Positions 1-10,297 of a DNA stretch of 64,000 nt are shown here, piece after piece; within the stretch, counting starts at the first letter, position 1; every line of letters starts with the position of its first letter. This DNA comes from Sutterella sp. (GTDB lineage: Bacteria; Pseudomonadota; Gammaproteobacteria; Burkholderiales; Burkholderiaceae_F), in NCBI RefSeq assembly GCF_030539355.1, contig NZ_JAUNSF010000001.1, positions 84,343-148,342 of the forward strand, given 5' to 3'. A program made the translations under genes and the position numbers. Below the pieces are notes generated by a model. It was given only the letters and a program-made list of their open reading frames with translations, was not told where the DNA came from and did not search any database.

Positions 1-1
1 C

Positions 2-1234
<1,233 letters not shown>

Positions 1235-1297
1235 TGCTTCGCCGCAGCCGGTCTCCGGACCGGCTGCAGCAAGCGCCCGACAAACGGAGCAACCTAT

Positions 1298-1717
1298 ATG
1301 GCTACCATTAAAGTCGACGTCGTCAGCGCCGAAGAACAGATCTTCTCCGGCGAGGCCGAACTCGTGTCGCTGCCCGGAAAGTCTGGCGAACTTGGCATCA
1401 TGCCGGGACATCTCCCGCTCATCACCGTGATCCGTCCGGGTTTCGTGCGCGTGCACAAGCCCGGCGAGTCTGAGGTTGAGCAGATCTTTGTCGCGGGAGG
1501 CATCCTGGAGGTCCAGCCTGATCTGGTGACTGTCATGGCCGACACGGCCGTTCGCAGCAAGGACCTCGACGAGGCCCGCGCCAAGGAGGCCCTGGCCGCA
1601 GCCGAGGCCGCCCGTTCGAATGCCTCCGGTGCGATCGAGATCGCCCGTATCGAGGCGGAGATCGCGGCCCTGGCCGCCGAGCTCGCCATCATCAAGAAGA
1701 TGCGCGCCAAGCTCTGA
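1298..1717 (+). CDS. atpC: F1 ATP synthase subunit epsilon
   Basis: Epsilon subunit of the central stalk, coupling rotation to catalysis and inhibiting ATP hydrolysis. The 139-residue length is normal. The N-terminal beta-sandwich shows the family pattern ([16 protein letters not shown], then [14 protein letters not shown]) and the C-terminal third is an alanine/glutamate-rich helical hairpin ([16 protein letters not shown]). A GGAGC ribosome site precedes the ATG. It is the last gene of the atp operon and is followed by a terminator at 1745. Confidence 0.97.
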   Translation: MATIKVDVVSAEEQIFSGEAELVSLPGKSGELGIMPGHLPLITVIRPGFVRVHKPGESEVEQIFVAGGILEVQPDLVTVMADTAVRSKDLDEARAKEALAAAEAARSNASGAIEIARIEAEIAALAAELAIIKKMRAKL

Positions 1718-1744
1718 TCTCTTCCGAGAGAGTGACGACTTTTG

Positions 1745-1790
1745 GAGCGGAGAAGCCCTTAAACAAGGCCCTCCGCTCTTTTCGTTTTTT
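1745..1790 (+). terminator. Rho-independent terminator of the atp operon
   Basis: GAGCGGAG (1745-1752) pairs with CTCCGCTC (1771-1778) and is followed by TTTTCGTTTTTT. It lies 27 bases after the atpC stop. Confidence 0.8.
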
Positions 1791-1898
1791 GAAGTGCAAG
1801 CCGCCCCGCCGCGCGGTACGATTTCAGGTAACGACAATTCATCTCCCGCCGGAGGAAGAGAACCCGGCCGGGACCAAAAGGACAAAGGAGATAAGCGG

Positions 1899-2303
1899 AT
1901 GAGCGCTATTAAGATCCTCGTAACGACCGACGGTTCTAATCTGAGCGACAAGGCAGTGGAGACGGCCATCGGGCTCGCGGAGCAGGTGGGCGGTTCCGTT
2001 GTCGGCATGACGGCGGTCGTCACCTCCGCCCCGGCGTGCGATCTCGCCGACGAGGACGAGGCCGTCAGGGACCGTCTCGAGTCGATCGGCCGCCGCGCCG
2101 CCGAGGCCGGCGTGCCCTGCGAGCTCGTCGCCGAACACGCCGAGACCGTCTCGGGCGGTGTTCTCGCGTGCGCCGCGCGCGTCGAGGCTTCCTACATCGT
2201 CATGGCGAGCCGCGGCCTCGGCACGTTCGGCGCGCTGCTCCTCGGCAGCGAGACGCAGAAGGTGCTCAGCCAGGCTGACCGCCCGGTGCTCGTCGTCCGC
2301 TGA
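1899..2303 (+). CDS. Universal stress protein, UspA family
   Basis: Small cytoplasmic stress protein of 134 residues with one Usp domain. The N-terminal strand KILVTTDGS and the C-terminal nucleotide-binding pattern (VMASRGLGTFGALLLGSETQ, then ADRPVLVVR) follow the ATP-binding type G-2x-G-9x-G(S/T). The frame is open further upstream, but the ATG at 1899 was chosen because AAAGGAG sits at 1884-1890 and the homologous sequence starts there. It stands alone between two terminators. The physiological trigger cannot be read from the sequence. Confidence 0.93.
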   Translation: MSAIKILVTTDGSNLSDKAVETAIGLAEQVGGSVVGMTAVVTSAPACDLADEDEAVRDRLESIGRRAAEAGVPCELVAEHAETVSGGVLACAARVEASYIVMASRGLGTFGALLLGSETQKVLSQADRPVLVVR

Positions 2304-2351
2304 TGCCTGCCTCGCCCGGGACCGCTCTGCAGGAGCAGTCCCGCTGAAGCT

Positions 2352-2391
2352 GAAAAAATCCGCGCATGCCCCATGCTGCGCGGTTTTTTCA
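2352..2391. terminator. Bidirectional terminator-like hairpin after usp
   Basis: An imperfect stem (CCGCGCATG against CATGCTGCGCGG) flanked by GAAAAAAT on the left and GGTTTTTTC on the right. It ends usp; transcription of hemE presumably begins after it. Confidence 0.7.
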
Positions 2392-2434
2392 TGCACCCCG
2401 AAGAAACAAAGACCCTCGATCGAGCGAATCTGAA

Positions 2435-3511
2435 ATGACGCCTCAAAATGACTGCTTCCTGCGCGCTCTGAAGCGCGAGCACACCGACTTCACGCCCGTC
2501 TGGCTCATGCGCCAGGCCGGCCGTTACCTGCCGGAGTACTGCGCCACGCGTGCGCAGGCCGGCAGCTTCATGGGGCTCGCCCAGAACCCGGACTACGCCA
2601 CCGAGGTGACGCTGCAGCCGATCGACCGCTACGGCATCGACGCCGCCATCCTCTTCTCGGACATCCTCACGGTGCCCGACGCCATGGGCCTCGGCCTCTC
2701 CTTCGTCGCCGGCGAGGGCCCGGTCTTCGCGCATCCCGTGCAGGACGAGGCCGCCGTCGCGGCGCTCGCCGTCCCGGAGATCGAGGAGAAGCTCGGCTAC
2801 GTCACGGCCGCCGTGCGGAGCATCCGCCGCGCTCTCAACAATCGCGTTCCCCTCATCGGCTTCTCGGGCTCGCCCTTCACGCTCGCCTGCTACATGATCG
2901 AGGGCCGCGGCAGCCGCGACTTCCGCACCGCCAAGACGATGATGTTCCGCCGCCCGGACCTCTTCAGCCGCGTGCTCGACGTGAACGCCGAGGCGGTGGC
3001 CGCCTATCTCAATGCGCAGATCGCCGCCGGCGCCCAGGCCGTGCAGATCTTCGACACCTGGGGCGGCATGCTCGCCGACGGTGACTTCCAGCGCTTCTCG
3101 CTCGCGGCGACGAAGAAGGTCGTGGAGCGCCTGACCCGCACCACCCCCGAGGGCGAGCGCGTCCCCGTGATCGTCTTCACCAAGGGCGGCGGCGAGTGGC
3201 TCTCCGCGATCGCCGACTGCGGCTGCGACGCCGTGGGCCTTGACTGGACGACGAACCTCACCCGCGCCCGCCGCGAGCTCGGCGACCGCGTCGCGATCCA
3301 GGGCAACATGGATCCGCTCGCGCTCTTCGGCGACGAGGAGACGATCCGCCGCGAGGTCCGCAGGGTGCTCGACGCCTTCGGCCCGGTCGGCAAGGGCGGC
3401 CATGTCTTCAACCTCGGCCACGGCATCAACCAGTTCACCCCGGTCGAGAACGTGCAGATCCTCGTCGACGAGGTCCATTCCTACAGCCGCCGCTTCCATA
3501 CCGCGGACTGA
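2435..3511 (+). CDS. hemE: Uroporphyrinogen decarboxylase
   Basis: Decarboxylates the four acetate side chains of uroporphyrinogen III to give coproporphyrinogen III in cytoplasmic heme synthesis. The protein has 358 residues, the usual length. The signature [14 protein letters not shown] lies near residues 21-34, followed by the [10 protein letters not shown] substrate-pocket segment and [16 protein letters not shown]. The ATG at 2435 ([12 protein letters not shown]) matches the family N-terminus; the ribosome site is weak. hemE-priA adjacency downstream of atpC is typical of Betaproteobacteria. Heme made here would serve CydAB, NapB and the globin in this window. Confidence 0.97.
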   Translation: MTPQNDCFLRALKREHTDFTPVWLMRQAGRYLPEYCATRAQAGSFMGLAQNPDYATEVTLQPIDRYGIDAAILFSDILTVPDAMGLGLSFVAGEGPVFAHPVQDEAAVAALAVPEIEEKLGYVTAAVRSIRRALNNRVPLIGFSGSPFTLACYMIEGRGSRDFRTAKTMMFRRPDLFSRVLDVNAEAVAAYLNAQIAAGAQAVQIFDTWGGMLADGDFQRFSLAATKKVVERLTRTTPEGERVPVIVFTKGGGEWLSAIADCGCDAVGLDWTTNLTRARRELGDRVAIQGNMDPLALFGDEETIRREVRRVLDAFGPVGKGGHVFNLGHGINQFTPVENVQILVDEVHSYSRRFHTAD

Positions 3512-3812
3512 GAGAGTTAGGAAAACCTGCAGGAAGTCCTAACTTATGCACAGCTTCCGGCGTGAAAACCCTCTGCGGAAAGGGGCCCGCAGAGGGTCAT
3601 TTTGCAGAGGATCATTCTTATCTTTCCCTGCGGCACAGGGCTTTTAAGGGTGAGTGATCCTTTACCCTGACCCTTTTCGGGCCCCCTGGGGTACCTGTCC
3701 ACCGGCCCGGAAAAAAGAATCCACAAAGTTATCCACAGACTTTGGGGTCGAACGGTTGATAAATCCCCTAAAGCTGTGGGCAACTTTTCCCGGGACGGAG
3801 GCGGGCGACGAG
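3512..3812. other. DnaA-box intergenic region, candidate replication origin or DnaA-controlled promoter
   Basis: A 301-base gene-free stretch that is visibly more AT-rich than its surroundings. It carries two perfect DnaA boxes: TTATGCACA at 3544-3552 and TTATCCACA at 3729-3737. Weaker matches are GAATCCACA at 3717-3725 (two mismatches) and TTGCCCACA on the minus strand at 3775-3783 (one mismatch). GATC occurs at about 3610 and 3656, and the AT-rich run ATCATTCTTATCTTT starts near 3611. The hemE terminator lies inside. Function is inference: origin, DnaA-regulated priA promoter, or DnaA-titration site. Confidence 0.5.
3568..3604 (+). terminator. Terminator of hemE
   Basis: An 11-bp perfect stem, ACCCTCTGCGG (3568-3578) with CCGCAGAGGGT (3587-3597), then CATTTT. 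The hairpin is strong and the T-tract short. Confidence 0.65.
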
Positions 3813-5843
3813 ATGGCACGGACCGATCAGTTTGCGAAGGTGCTCATTGATGCGCCCGGACTCGCTCCGCTCGACTACCGCGTGCCCGAGGAAATGCTTG
3901 TCGCCGTCGGGGATCTCGTGCTGGTGACGCTCGGCGCCCGCCGCGCGGTGGGTCTCGTCGTCCTTCTTTCCTCGGCCTCCGACATCGAGGAGAAGCGTCT
4001 GAAGCGCATCCAGAGCGTGCTGAAATTCAGCACCCCCGTTTCCTCGGAATGGCTGTCGCTCACGCGTTTTGCGGCCACATACTACCTTCGGGCATGGGGT
4101 GAGTCGGCGCTCCCCGCGATTCCCGCGGCGCTGAGGCGCACGCCCACGCCGCGCCAGGAGAAGCGCATCGAGGGAATCCGTGCCGTGATGCCCGCGGCGG
4201 ACCCGGACGCCGCCCCGGCCGCGCCCGCCCCCGCGCTCAACGCCGAGCAGGAGGCCGCGGCAGCGGCCGTGCTCGGGGCCGAGGGCTTCCGCGCGTGGCT
4301 CCTCTTCGGCGTCACGGGCTCGGGGAAGACCGAGGTCTACCTGCGGCTCATCGAGGAGACGCTCGCGCGCGATCCGGAGGCGCAGGCGCTCCTGCTCGTC
4401 CCCGAGATCAATCTGACGCCCCAGCTCGTGGGGCGCGTGCGCGCACGGTTTCCCCGCGAGGCCGTCGCGGCGCTCAACAGCGAGTTCACCGACCGCGAGC
4501 GCGCCGCCTCCTGGCTCTCGGCGCACGAGGGACAGGCGAGGATCCTGGTCGGCACCCGCATGGCGATCTTCGCGAGCTTCCGCAGACTCAGGCTCATCCT
4601 CGTCGACGAGGAGCACGACCTCTCCTACAAGGCCGGCGACGGCCTGCGCTACAGCGCGAGGGATCTCGCGGTCTGGCGCGCTTCGAAGCTCGCCTGCCCC
4701 GTGGTGCTCGGCTCCGCCACGCCGTCGCTCGAGAGCTGGGCGAAGGCGAAGTCGGGCGGCTACGGGCTCCTCAGGCTCTCGCGCCGCGCCGTCGAGAAGG
4801 CCGAGCTCCCGGAGGTGGAGCTCACGCCTCCGCCCGAGAAAGGTGCTTCGGGACAGATCACCGAATACTCCCGCCGGGCGATCGAGGCCTGCCTCGAGTC
4901 GGGCCGCCAGGCGCTCGTCTTCCTCAACCGCCGCGGGTACTCCCCCGTGCTCTCCTGCCCGGCCTGCGACTGGGTGAGCACCTGCGCGCGCTGCTCGGCC
5001 TTCACCGTCTACCACAAGCGCGAGAAAGCGCTCATCTGCCACCACTGCGGCTGGCGCCGTCCGGTGCCGGAGGCCTGCCCGGGCTGCGGCAACGTGGACA
5101 TCCTGCCGCGCGGCACGGGCACGGAGCGCATCGAGGAGGAGCTCGAGGTGCTCTTTCCCGGGAAACGGGTGCTCCGCATCGACCGCGACACCGCGAGCGC
5201 GAAGAACGCCGCCGAGGAGGCCTTCCGCAAGGTGCACCGCGGCGAGGTGGACATCCTCGTCGGCACGCAGATGGTCGCCAAGGGCCATGACTTCCAGAAA
5301 ATCGGTCTCGTGCTCGTCCTTAACCCGGACGCGCAGATCCTGAGCCCCTCGACGCGGGCGCGCGAGCGGCTCTTCGCCACGCTCATGCAGGTCGCGGGCC
5401 GCGCGGGGCGCGCCGGCACCCGCGGGCGGGTGCTCATCCAGACGCGCTTCCCCGAGGACACGCTCTTCACGGCGCTCGCGGAGCAGGACTATGTGAAGTT
5501 CGCCGAGGACACGCTCGACGAGCGCCGCGAGAGCGGCTGCGTGCCCTACGTGCACCAGGCGCTGCTCACCGCGGAGGCCGACATGCTCTCAACGGCGCTC
5601 GCCTTCCTCGAGGACGCCGCGAAGAGCGCCATGGCGCTCGGGCGCGACGACGTGCTCGTCTACGACCCGGTGCCGATGCCGCTCGTGAGGCTGATGAACC
5701 GCGAGCGCGGGCAGCTCTTGGTCGAGAGCGTGAACCGCATGTCGCTGCACCGGTTTCTCGTCGACTGGGAGAGGAATCTGCGCGGCCTCGGCCACGCCGG
5801 GGGCCTCTCCTGGGTGATCGAGGTCGACCCGTTGGAGACCTGA
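3813..5843 (+). CDS. priA: Primosomal replication restart helicase PriA
   Basis: 3'-5' superfamily 2 DNA helicase that reloads the replisome at stalled forks. The protein has 676 residues. The N-terminal fork-binding domain precedes Walker A GVTGSGKTEVY (about residue 168) and the DEEH box (VDEEHD). The zinc region has paired CxxC units (CPACDW, CARCSAF, CHHCGW, CPGCGN), and motifs V-VI include QVAGRAGR. The frame is open upstream of 3813, but ATG 3813 (MARTDQFAKV) gives the family N-terminus. It follows the DnaA-box region and precedes tRNA-Arg. Confidence 0.96.
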   Translation: MARTDQFAKVLIDAPGLAPLDYRVPEEMLVAVGDLVLVTLGARRAVGLVVLLSSASDIEEKRLKRIQSVLKFSTPVSSEWLSLTRFAATYYLRAWGESALPAIPAALRRTPTPRQEKRIEGIRAVMPAADPDAAPAAPAPALNAEQEAAAAAVLGAEGFRAWLLFGVTGSGKTEVYLRLIEETLARDPEAQALLLVPEINLTPQLVGRVRARFPREAVAALNSEFTDRERAASWLSAHEGQARILVGTRMAIFASFRRLRLILVDEEHDLSYKAGDGLRYSARDLAVWRASKLACPVVLGSATPSLESWAKAKSGGYGLLRLSRRAVEKAELPEVELTPPPEKGASGQITEYSRRAIEACLESGRQALVFLNRRGYSPVLSCPACDWVSTCARCSAFTVYHKREKALICHHCGWRRPVPEACPGCGNVDILPRGTGTERIEEELEVLFPGKRVLRIDRDTASAKNAAEEAFRKVHRGEVDILVGTQMVAKGHDFQKIGLVLVLNPDAQILSPSTRARERLFATLMQVAGRAGRAGTRGRVLIQTRFPEDTLFTALAEQDYVKFAEDTLDERRESGCVPYVHQALLTAEADMLSTALAFLEDAAKSAMALGRDDVLVYDPVPMPLVRLMNRERGQLLVESVNRMSLHRFLVDWERNLRGLGHAGGLSWVIEVDPLET

Positions 5844-5851
5844 AAACTCTG

Positions 5852-5857
5852 TATAAT
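5852..5857 (+). promoter_or_regulatory. -10 box of tRNA-Arg
   Basis: A perfect TATAAT ending 9 bases before the first tRNA base. No good -35 lies at standard spacing; TTGGAG at 5832-5837 is 14 bases away. Confidence 0.6.
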
Positions 5858-5866
5858 TCACAGTCC

Positions 5867-5941
5867 CCTCGCGTGGTGAAATGGATATCATACGGCCCTC
5901 CGAAGGCCGTGTTACAGGTTCGATCCCTGTCGTGAGGACCA
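5867..5941 (+). tRNA. tRNA-Arg (anticodon CCG)
   Basis: A 75-base cloverleaf. The acceptor stem CCTCGCG pairs with CGTGAGG (one G-U). The anticodon stem CGGCC/GGCCG holds the loop CTCCGAA, giving anticodon CCG. The T arm is ACAGG-TTCGATC-CCTGT. The 3' CCA is encoded (5939-5941). It decodes CGG, a codon expected to be used in this GC-rich genome. No integrase or att duplication is seen beside it. Confidence 0.95.
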
Positions 5942-6050
5942 GATGCCGCAGTCCCGCACCGTTCCGTTGAGCGGCCGCGGGATTTTTCTTATGGGGCCCG
6001 TCCGGGCTGCGGTCCGGACCGGCCGCGAAAAGATTCCCCCGAGGTTTCCG

Positions 6051-6464
6051 ATGAAGGTTCCCGTCCAGGTGCTCGTGCACCAGAAGTCCCGCACGCTCGA
6101 GCTCGTCTACGAGGACGGCGCCAGCGCCGTCTACCCGTTTGAGTTCCTGCGCGTGCTCTCCCCCTCCGCGGAGGTGCAGGGACATTCGCCCGACCAGGCC
6201 GTCCTGCAGGTCGGCTGCCGCGACGTGGGCCTCAAGGGCCTCGAGCCCGTCGGCCAGTACGCGCTCAAGCTCGCGTTCGACGACGGTCACGACACGGGCG
6301 TCTACAGCTGGGACTACTTCGAGCAGATCTATGCCGCCCGCGATGCGCTCTGGCAGAACTATCTCGACCAGCTCGCCGAGGCCGGCGCCACGCGCGACCC
6401 GAAGGATCCCGTGAACGCCCCGTTCCTCGAGAAGATGAAGCCCCAGAAGGGCTGCGGCCACTGA
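6051..6464 (+). CDS. DUF971 (gamma-butyrobetaine hydroxylase N-terminal-like) protein
   Basis: A 137-residue protein of the DUF971 family, a small fold that also forms the N-terminal part of eukaryotic gamma-butyrobetaine hydroxylase. Visible features are [23 protein letters not shown] near the start (residues 12-34) and the conserved [14 protein letters not shown] segment near residue 77. ATG 6051 was preferred over the longer upstream frame because it gives the family N-terminus. It is followed after 34 bases by ubiE, a pairing usual in Betaproteobacteria, which hints at a role in quinone or Fe-S metabolism. The function is not established. Confidence 0.88.
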   Translation: MKVPVQVLVHQKSRTLELVYEDGASAVYPFEFLRVLSPSAEVQGHSPDQAVLQVGCRDVGLKGLEPVGQYALKLAFDDGHDTGVYSWDYFEQIYAARDALWQNYLDQLAEAGATRDPKDPVNAPFLEKMKPQKGCGH

Positions 6465-6498
6465 GAACTGGCTCAGACGAAACAGAAGAGAAGAAGCG

Positions 6499-7266
6499 AT
6501 GCAGCAGAACAGCCAGCCCGCGAAGACGGGCGAGGAACATCACGAGATTGACTTCGGCTACAAGAAGGTCGACGAGGCGGAGAAGGAGGGCAAGGTCCGC
6601 GAGGTCTTCGACTCCGTCGCCGAGAAGTACGACCTGATGAACGACCTTCTTTCGCTCGGCATGCACCGTCTCTGGAAGGCGCGCTGCATCGGCGAGGCCT
6701 CGGTGAAGCAGGGCATGAAGGTGCTCGACATCGCGAGCGGCACGTGCGACCTGCCGATCGCCTTCGCCAAGTACACGGATCCGGCGAACATCACCGCGAC
6801 CGACATCAACCACGAGATGCTCGCCCACGGCGCGAAGCGCCTCGAGCAGATCAGCCTCGGCTGCCGCGTCGTGCAGGCCGACGCGGAGCACCTGCCCTTC
6901 CCCGACGGCACCTTCGACGTGGTCACGGTCTCCTTCGGCATCCGCAACATGACCCACAAGGACCGCGCGCTCGCCGAGATGCACCGCGTTCTGAAGCCGG
7001 GTGGCAGGCTCCTCGTGCTCGAGTTCTCGAAGTGCTACCGCTTCTTCAAACCTGTTTACGACTTTTACTCCTTCCATTTCATGCCCTGGCTCGGCGGGAA
7101 AATCGCCGCGGATGCTGATTCCTACAGGTATCTCGCCGAATCGATCCGCATGCACCCCGACCAGCCGACCTTCGCGGGCATGATGAAAACGGCAGGGTTC
7201 GGTGCCGTTAAATGGCACAATCTGACATTCGGAGTGTGTGCACTCCACGTCGGCACGAAGTCCTGA
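6499..7266 (+). CDS. ubiE: Ubiquinone/menaquinone C-methyltransferase UbiE
   Basis: SAM-dependent methylation of demethylmenaquinone and of the ubiquinone precursor benzoquinol. The length is 255 residues. The family block [20 protein letters not shown] and the later [20 protein letters not shown] are intact. The SAM-binding motif I reads [12 protein letters not shown], where the family norm is close to AGGTGDL, so two glycines are replaced by Ser and Cys. It probably supplies the quinones used by the bd oxidase and the NapGH system. Confidence 0.95.
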   Translation: MQQNSQPAKTGEEHHEIDFGYKKVDEAEKEGKVREVFDSVAEKYDLMNDLLSLGMHRLWKARCIGEASVKQGMKVLDIASGTCDLPIAFAKYTDPANITATDINHEMLAHGAKRLEQISLGCRVVQADAEHLPFPDGTFDVVTVSFGIRNMTHKDRALAEMHRVLKPGGRLLVLEFSKCYRFFKPVYDFYSFHFMPWLGGKIAADADSYRYLAESIRMHPDQPTFAGMMKTAGFGAVKWHNLTFGVCALHVGTKS

Positions 7267-7346
7267 AAGACCCCCGGGCGGACCACCCGAAGAGAAGCCC
7301 TTCGCGCCGGCATTCCCTGAACCTCAAAAGGAACTTTTTTACTTCA

Positions 7347-8363
7347 ATGAAGAACATCATCGCAGCCCTCGTTCTCTGCGTCGCGCTCGCCACGACCTCT
7401 CTTGACGCGGATGCCGCGAAGCGCTTCGGCGGCGGTCTCTCCACCGGCCGCGCAGCCCCGACCTTCTCGCAGAAGGCGCCCGTCGCGCCTGCGGCCGCTC
7501 CGACGGCCCAGCAGCGCCAGCAGCAGGCCGGCAGCACGGCCCAGCAGCAGCGCCAGAACGCCGCGACCAACACGCCCGCGCAGCGCCCGAGCATGATGCG
7601 CAGCATCTTGGGCGGCCTCGCCGCCGCGCTCGGCATCTCGGCGCTCCTCTCGATGCTCGGTCTCGGCGGCGCCGGTATCTCGAGCATCGTCATGGGACTG
7701 CTCCTCGCCGTCGTCGTGTTCTTCGCCGTGCGCTTCTTCCTCTCGCGCGGCCGTCAGCAGCGCCCGGCTACGTCGGGCCCGCAGGGCGCGGCCCCGGACC
7801 CCTGGCAGCAGCAGCGCCGTGAGCCCGAGCCCGCCCGAGAGCCGATGCGCCGCGAGGCCGAGCAGGCTCCCGCCTGGCAGCAGAGCTCGCAGGGCGTGCG
7901 CTCCGGCAGCGTGATGGACCAGCTCGCCGGCGGCGCCTCGCAGCAGGCCGCGGCTGAACCGGTTTACGAGGGCGCCGTCGACGTGACGCCCGCGGACTTC
8001 GACCGCGAGGGCTTCCTCAAGGCCGCCCGCGAGAACTACATCAAGCTGCAGAAGGCCTGGGACACGGGCAACGTGATCGAGATCTCCGACTTCACGGACA
8101 ACGACCTCTTCACGGCCATCACGCAGCAGCTGCGCGCCCGCAAGGGCGAGGTCTACGAGACCGTCGTTGAGAAGCTCGACAACGAGCTCCTCGGCATCGC
8201 GCTCGAGGACGGCACCTATGTCGCCGCCGTGCGCTTTACCGGCCGCGTGGTCGTGAGCGGCGACGTCGAGGATCTCGACGAGACCTGGGTGCTCACGAAG
8301 CCCGCCCGCGGCGAGGGCGGCTGGCTCCTTTCGGGCATCCGTCAGAACGGCCCGCAGGCCTGA
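7347..8363 (+). CDS. Tim44-like domain membrane protein
   Basis: A 338-residue envelope protein with a C-terminal Tim44-like domain (from about residue 215, DFDREGFLKAARENYIKLQKAWDTGN). The N-terminus MKNIIAALVLCVALATTSLDADA looks like a signal peptide. A low-complexity Gln/Ala/Pro region follows, and two hydrophobic segments lie near residues 86-130 (LGGLAAALGISALLSML and IVMGLLLAVVVFFAVRFFL). ATG 7347 was chosen because it exposes the signal sequence. Position downstream of ubiE is conserved in Betaproteobacteria; the role is unknown. Confidence 0.88.
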   Translation: MKNIIAALVLCVALATTSLDADAAKRFGGGLSTGRAAPTFSQKAPVAPAAAPTAQQRQQQAGSTAQQQRQNAATNTPAQRPSMMRSILGGLAAALGISALLSMLGLGGAGISSIVMGLLLAVVVFFAVRFFLSRGRQQRPATSGPQGAAPDPWQQQRREPEPAREPMRREAEQAPAWQQSSQGVRSGSVMDQLAGGASQQAAAEPVYEGAVDVTPADFDREGFLKAARENYIKLQKAWDTGNVIEISDFTDNDLFTAITQQLRARKGEVYETVVEKLDNELLGIALEDGTYVAAVRFTGRVVVSGDVEDLDETWVLTKPARGEGGWLLSGIRQNGPQA

Positions 8364-8433
8364 TGAGGCGCCCTTGAGGCGCCCCTCGGGAGGCCGCTGT
8401 GGCGGCCTCTGAGGGCCCCTCTGCAAGTCATTG

Positions 8434-8473
8434 AATACGCTGGACTTTCTCAGAAGTCCAGCGTATTTTTTTT
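8434..8473 (+). terminator. Strong Rho-independent terminator after the Tim44-like gene
   Basis: A 14-bp perfect stem, AATACGCTGGACTT (8434-8447) with AAGTCCAGCGTATT (8454-8467), loop TCTCAG, then an eight-T run overlapping the stem end. Confidence 0.92.
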
Positions 8474-8628
8474 GATTTCGATGAAACATTGCCCGATTGA
8501 GGGGCCTGAGGGGGAAAAAGTTGCCCCCTCGAGGGTCCGAGGGGGTGCGTGGATCCTACAATGCGCGCAAATAAAGACCCCGTCCGGGGATTTTCCGTTC
8601 AACGTCGTTTTTAATAAGGACAAGAGGG

Positions 8629-10140
8629 ATGACGCTGACTGGTTTTGTGATCCTGTATCTCGTCGGCACCGTCGCCATCGGCGTCTGGGCCGCCACCCGT
8701 GTCAAGAACACGAACGATTTCGCGCTTGCCGGCCGCAGCCTTCCGCTGCCCATGGTCATTACGGCTACGTTTGCCACCTGGTTCGGCTCCGAAACGATTC
8801 TCGGCCTTCCGGGCCGATTCATTGAGAGCGGCATCGCCGGCGTCATCGAGGAGCCCTTCGGCTCGGGCATGGCGCTCATCCTGGTGGGCACGTTCTTCGC
8901 GCAGAAGCTCTACAAGCAGAACATTCTCACGCTCGGTGACTTCTACCGTGACCGCTTCGGCCGCAGCGTCGAGCTGCTCTGCTCGGTCGCGATCGTCATC
9001 TCGTACCTCGGCTGGGTCGGCGCCCAGGTTACCGCGCTCGGCCTCGTGATCAATCTGATCACCGAGGGTGCGGTCTCCATGACGACCGGCATGGTCATCG
9101 GCGCCGCCGTGGTGCTCGCCTACACGATGGTGGGCGGCATGTGGTCCGTCGCCATGACCGACTTCCTGCAGATGATCATCATCGTGTTCGGCCTCGTCGC
9201 CATCCTCTGGTTCGCCTCGGATCTCGCCGGCGGCTTCGGCAACGTCATCGAGTACGCCCGCGGCAAGGATCTCTTCCATGCGCTGCCCGAGCCCACCCCG
9301 ACCGGCTGGCTCTTCTGGATCTCGGCCGCAATGACCATGATGATCGGCTCGATCCCGCAGCAGGACGTCTTCCAGCGCGTCATGTCCGCGAAGAACGTGC
9401 AGACGGCCGTCGCCGGCCCGATCCTCGGCGGTTCCTTCTACATCCTCTTCGCCTTCGTGCCGATGTTCATCGTCGTCGCCGCCGTGCTTGTCATGCCGGA
9501 AATCGCCGGGAAGATGCTCGCCGAGGATCCGCAGCAGCTGCTCCCGACGCTCGTCCGCGACTACATGCCGATGTGGCTCCGCGTGCTCTTCTTCGGCGCC
9601 GTGCTCTCGGCCGTGATGTCGACCGCCTCCGCCACGATGCTCGCCCCGTCCACGATCTTCGTCGAGAACGTGCTGCGTCACTTCATCAAGGTCGATGACC
9701 GCAACATGCTCTTCGCGATGCGCGCCACCGTCGCCGGCTTCGCCATCTTCGTGCTGATGTACTCGATCGCGCTCGAGGGCGCCCCGATCTACGACATGGT
9801 CGCGATGGCCTACCAGTTCCCGGTCGTCGGCGCCTTCTGGCCGCTCGTCTGCGGTCTCTACTGGAAGAAGGCCACCCGCCTCGGCTGCTACGTCTCGATC
9901 TTCACCGGCGCCACCGTCTGGGTGATCCTCACCTGGACCCCGCTCGGCGAGGTGTTCCCGAACGTTCTCGGCGGCTTCATCGCCGCGGCCGCGGGCATGG
10001 TGATCGGCTCCCTGTTGCCGGTTGCTGACAACCGCCGCTTCCTTGAGGAGCGCGCCCGCAACGCCCTCAACGAGGAAGTCGAGGTCCAGGCCGACCCGCA
10101 GCGTGCTCCTGAAGTTGTTCCTGTGAGCTACTCGGCCTGA
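8629..10140 (+). CDS. Sodium:solute symporter (SSS family)
   Basis: A 503-residue inner-membrane Na+-coupled transporter of the SSS family (PutP/PanF-like fold). Twelve to thirteen hydrophobic segments are visible. Family landmarks are the first-helix segment [18 protein letters not shown], the FALAGRSLP loop near residue 31, the [18 protein letters not shown] segment, and the late helix [21 protein letters not shown] that helps form the Na+ site. The substrate cannot be assigned from sequence alone. It is a single-gene unit between terminators; an AAGAGGG sequence precedes the ATG. Confidence 0.9.
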   Translation: MTLTGFVILYLVGTVAIGVWAATRVKNTNDFALAGRSLPLPMVITATFATWFGSETILGLPGRFIESGIAGVIEEPFGSGMALILVGTFFAQKLYKQNILTLGDFYRDRFGRSVELLCSVAIVISYLGWVGAQVTALGLVINLITEGAVSMTTGMVIGAAVVLAYTMVGGMWSVAMTDFLQMIIIVFGLVAILWFASDLAGGFGNVIEYARGKDLFHALPEPTPTGWLFWISAAMTMMIGSIPQQDVFQRVMSAKNVQTAVAGPILGGSFYILFAFVPMFIVVAAVLVMPEIAGKMLAEDPQQLLPTLVRDYMPMWLRVLFFGAVLSAVMSTASATMLAPSTIFVENVLRHFIKVDDRNMLFAMRATVAGFAIFVLMYSIALEGAPIYDMVAMAYQFPVVGAFWPLVCGLYWKKATRLGCYVSIFTGATVWVILTWTPLGEVFPNVLGGFIAAAAGMVIGSLLPVADNRRFLEERARNALNEEVEVQADPQRAPEVVPVSYSA

Positions 10141-10167
10141 TTTCTCAGTAAAAGTTGATCCGATTAA

Positions 10168-10203
10168 GGGAGAGAGCGTGAGAACGCTCTCCCCCTTGCC
10201 GTT
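10168..10203 (+). terminator. Probable terminator of the symporter gene
   Basis: GAGAGCGT (10172-10179) pairs with ACGCTCTC (10184-10191) across a GAGA loop. The following run CCCCTTGCCGTTT is a poor T-tract. Confidence 0.55.
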
Positions 10204-10297
10204 TGGGTGTTCCGCTCGGGGCTCCGGTCTTTTAAAATCATCAGGATTTGTTCAGCCGGCCGGAGAAGAGCCGGCAGTAAACAGGAAAAAATTTTTT

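Noticed and set aside
5867-5941. tRNA-Arg as an integration site for a mobile element
   Set aside because: No integrase, no repeated tRNA 3' end and no foreign-looking genes follow; the next genes are conserved housekeeping genes.
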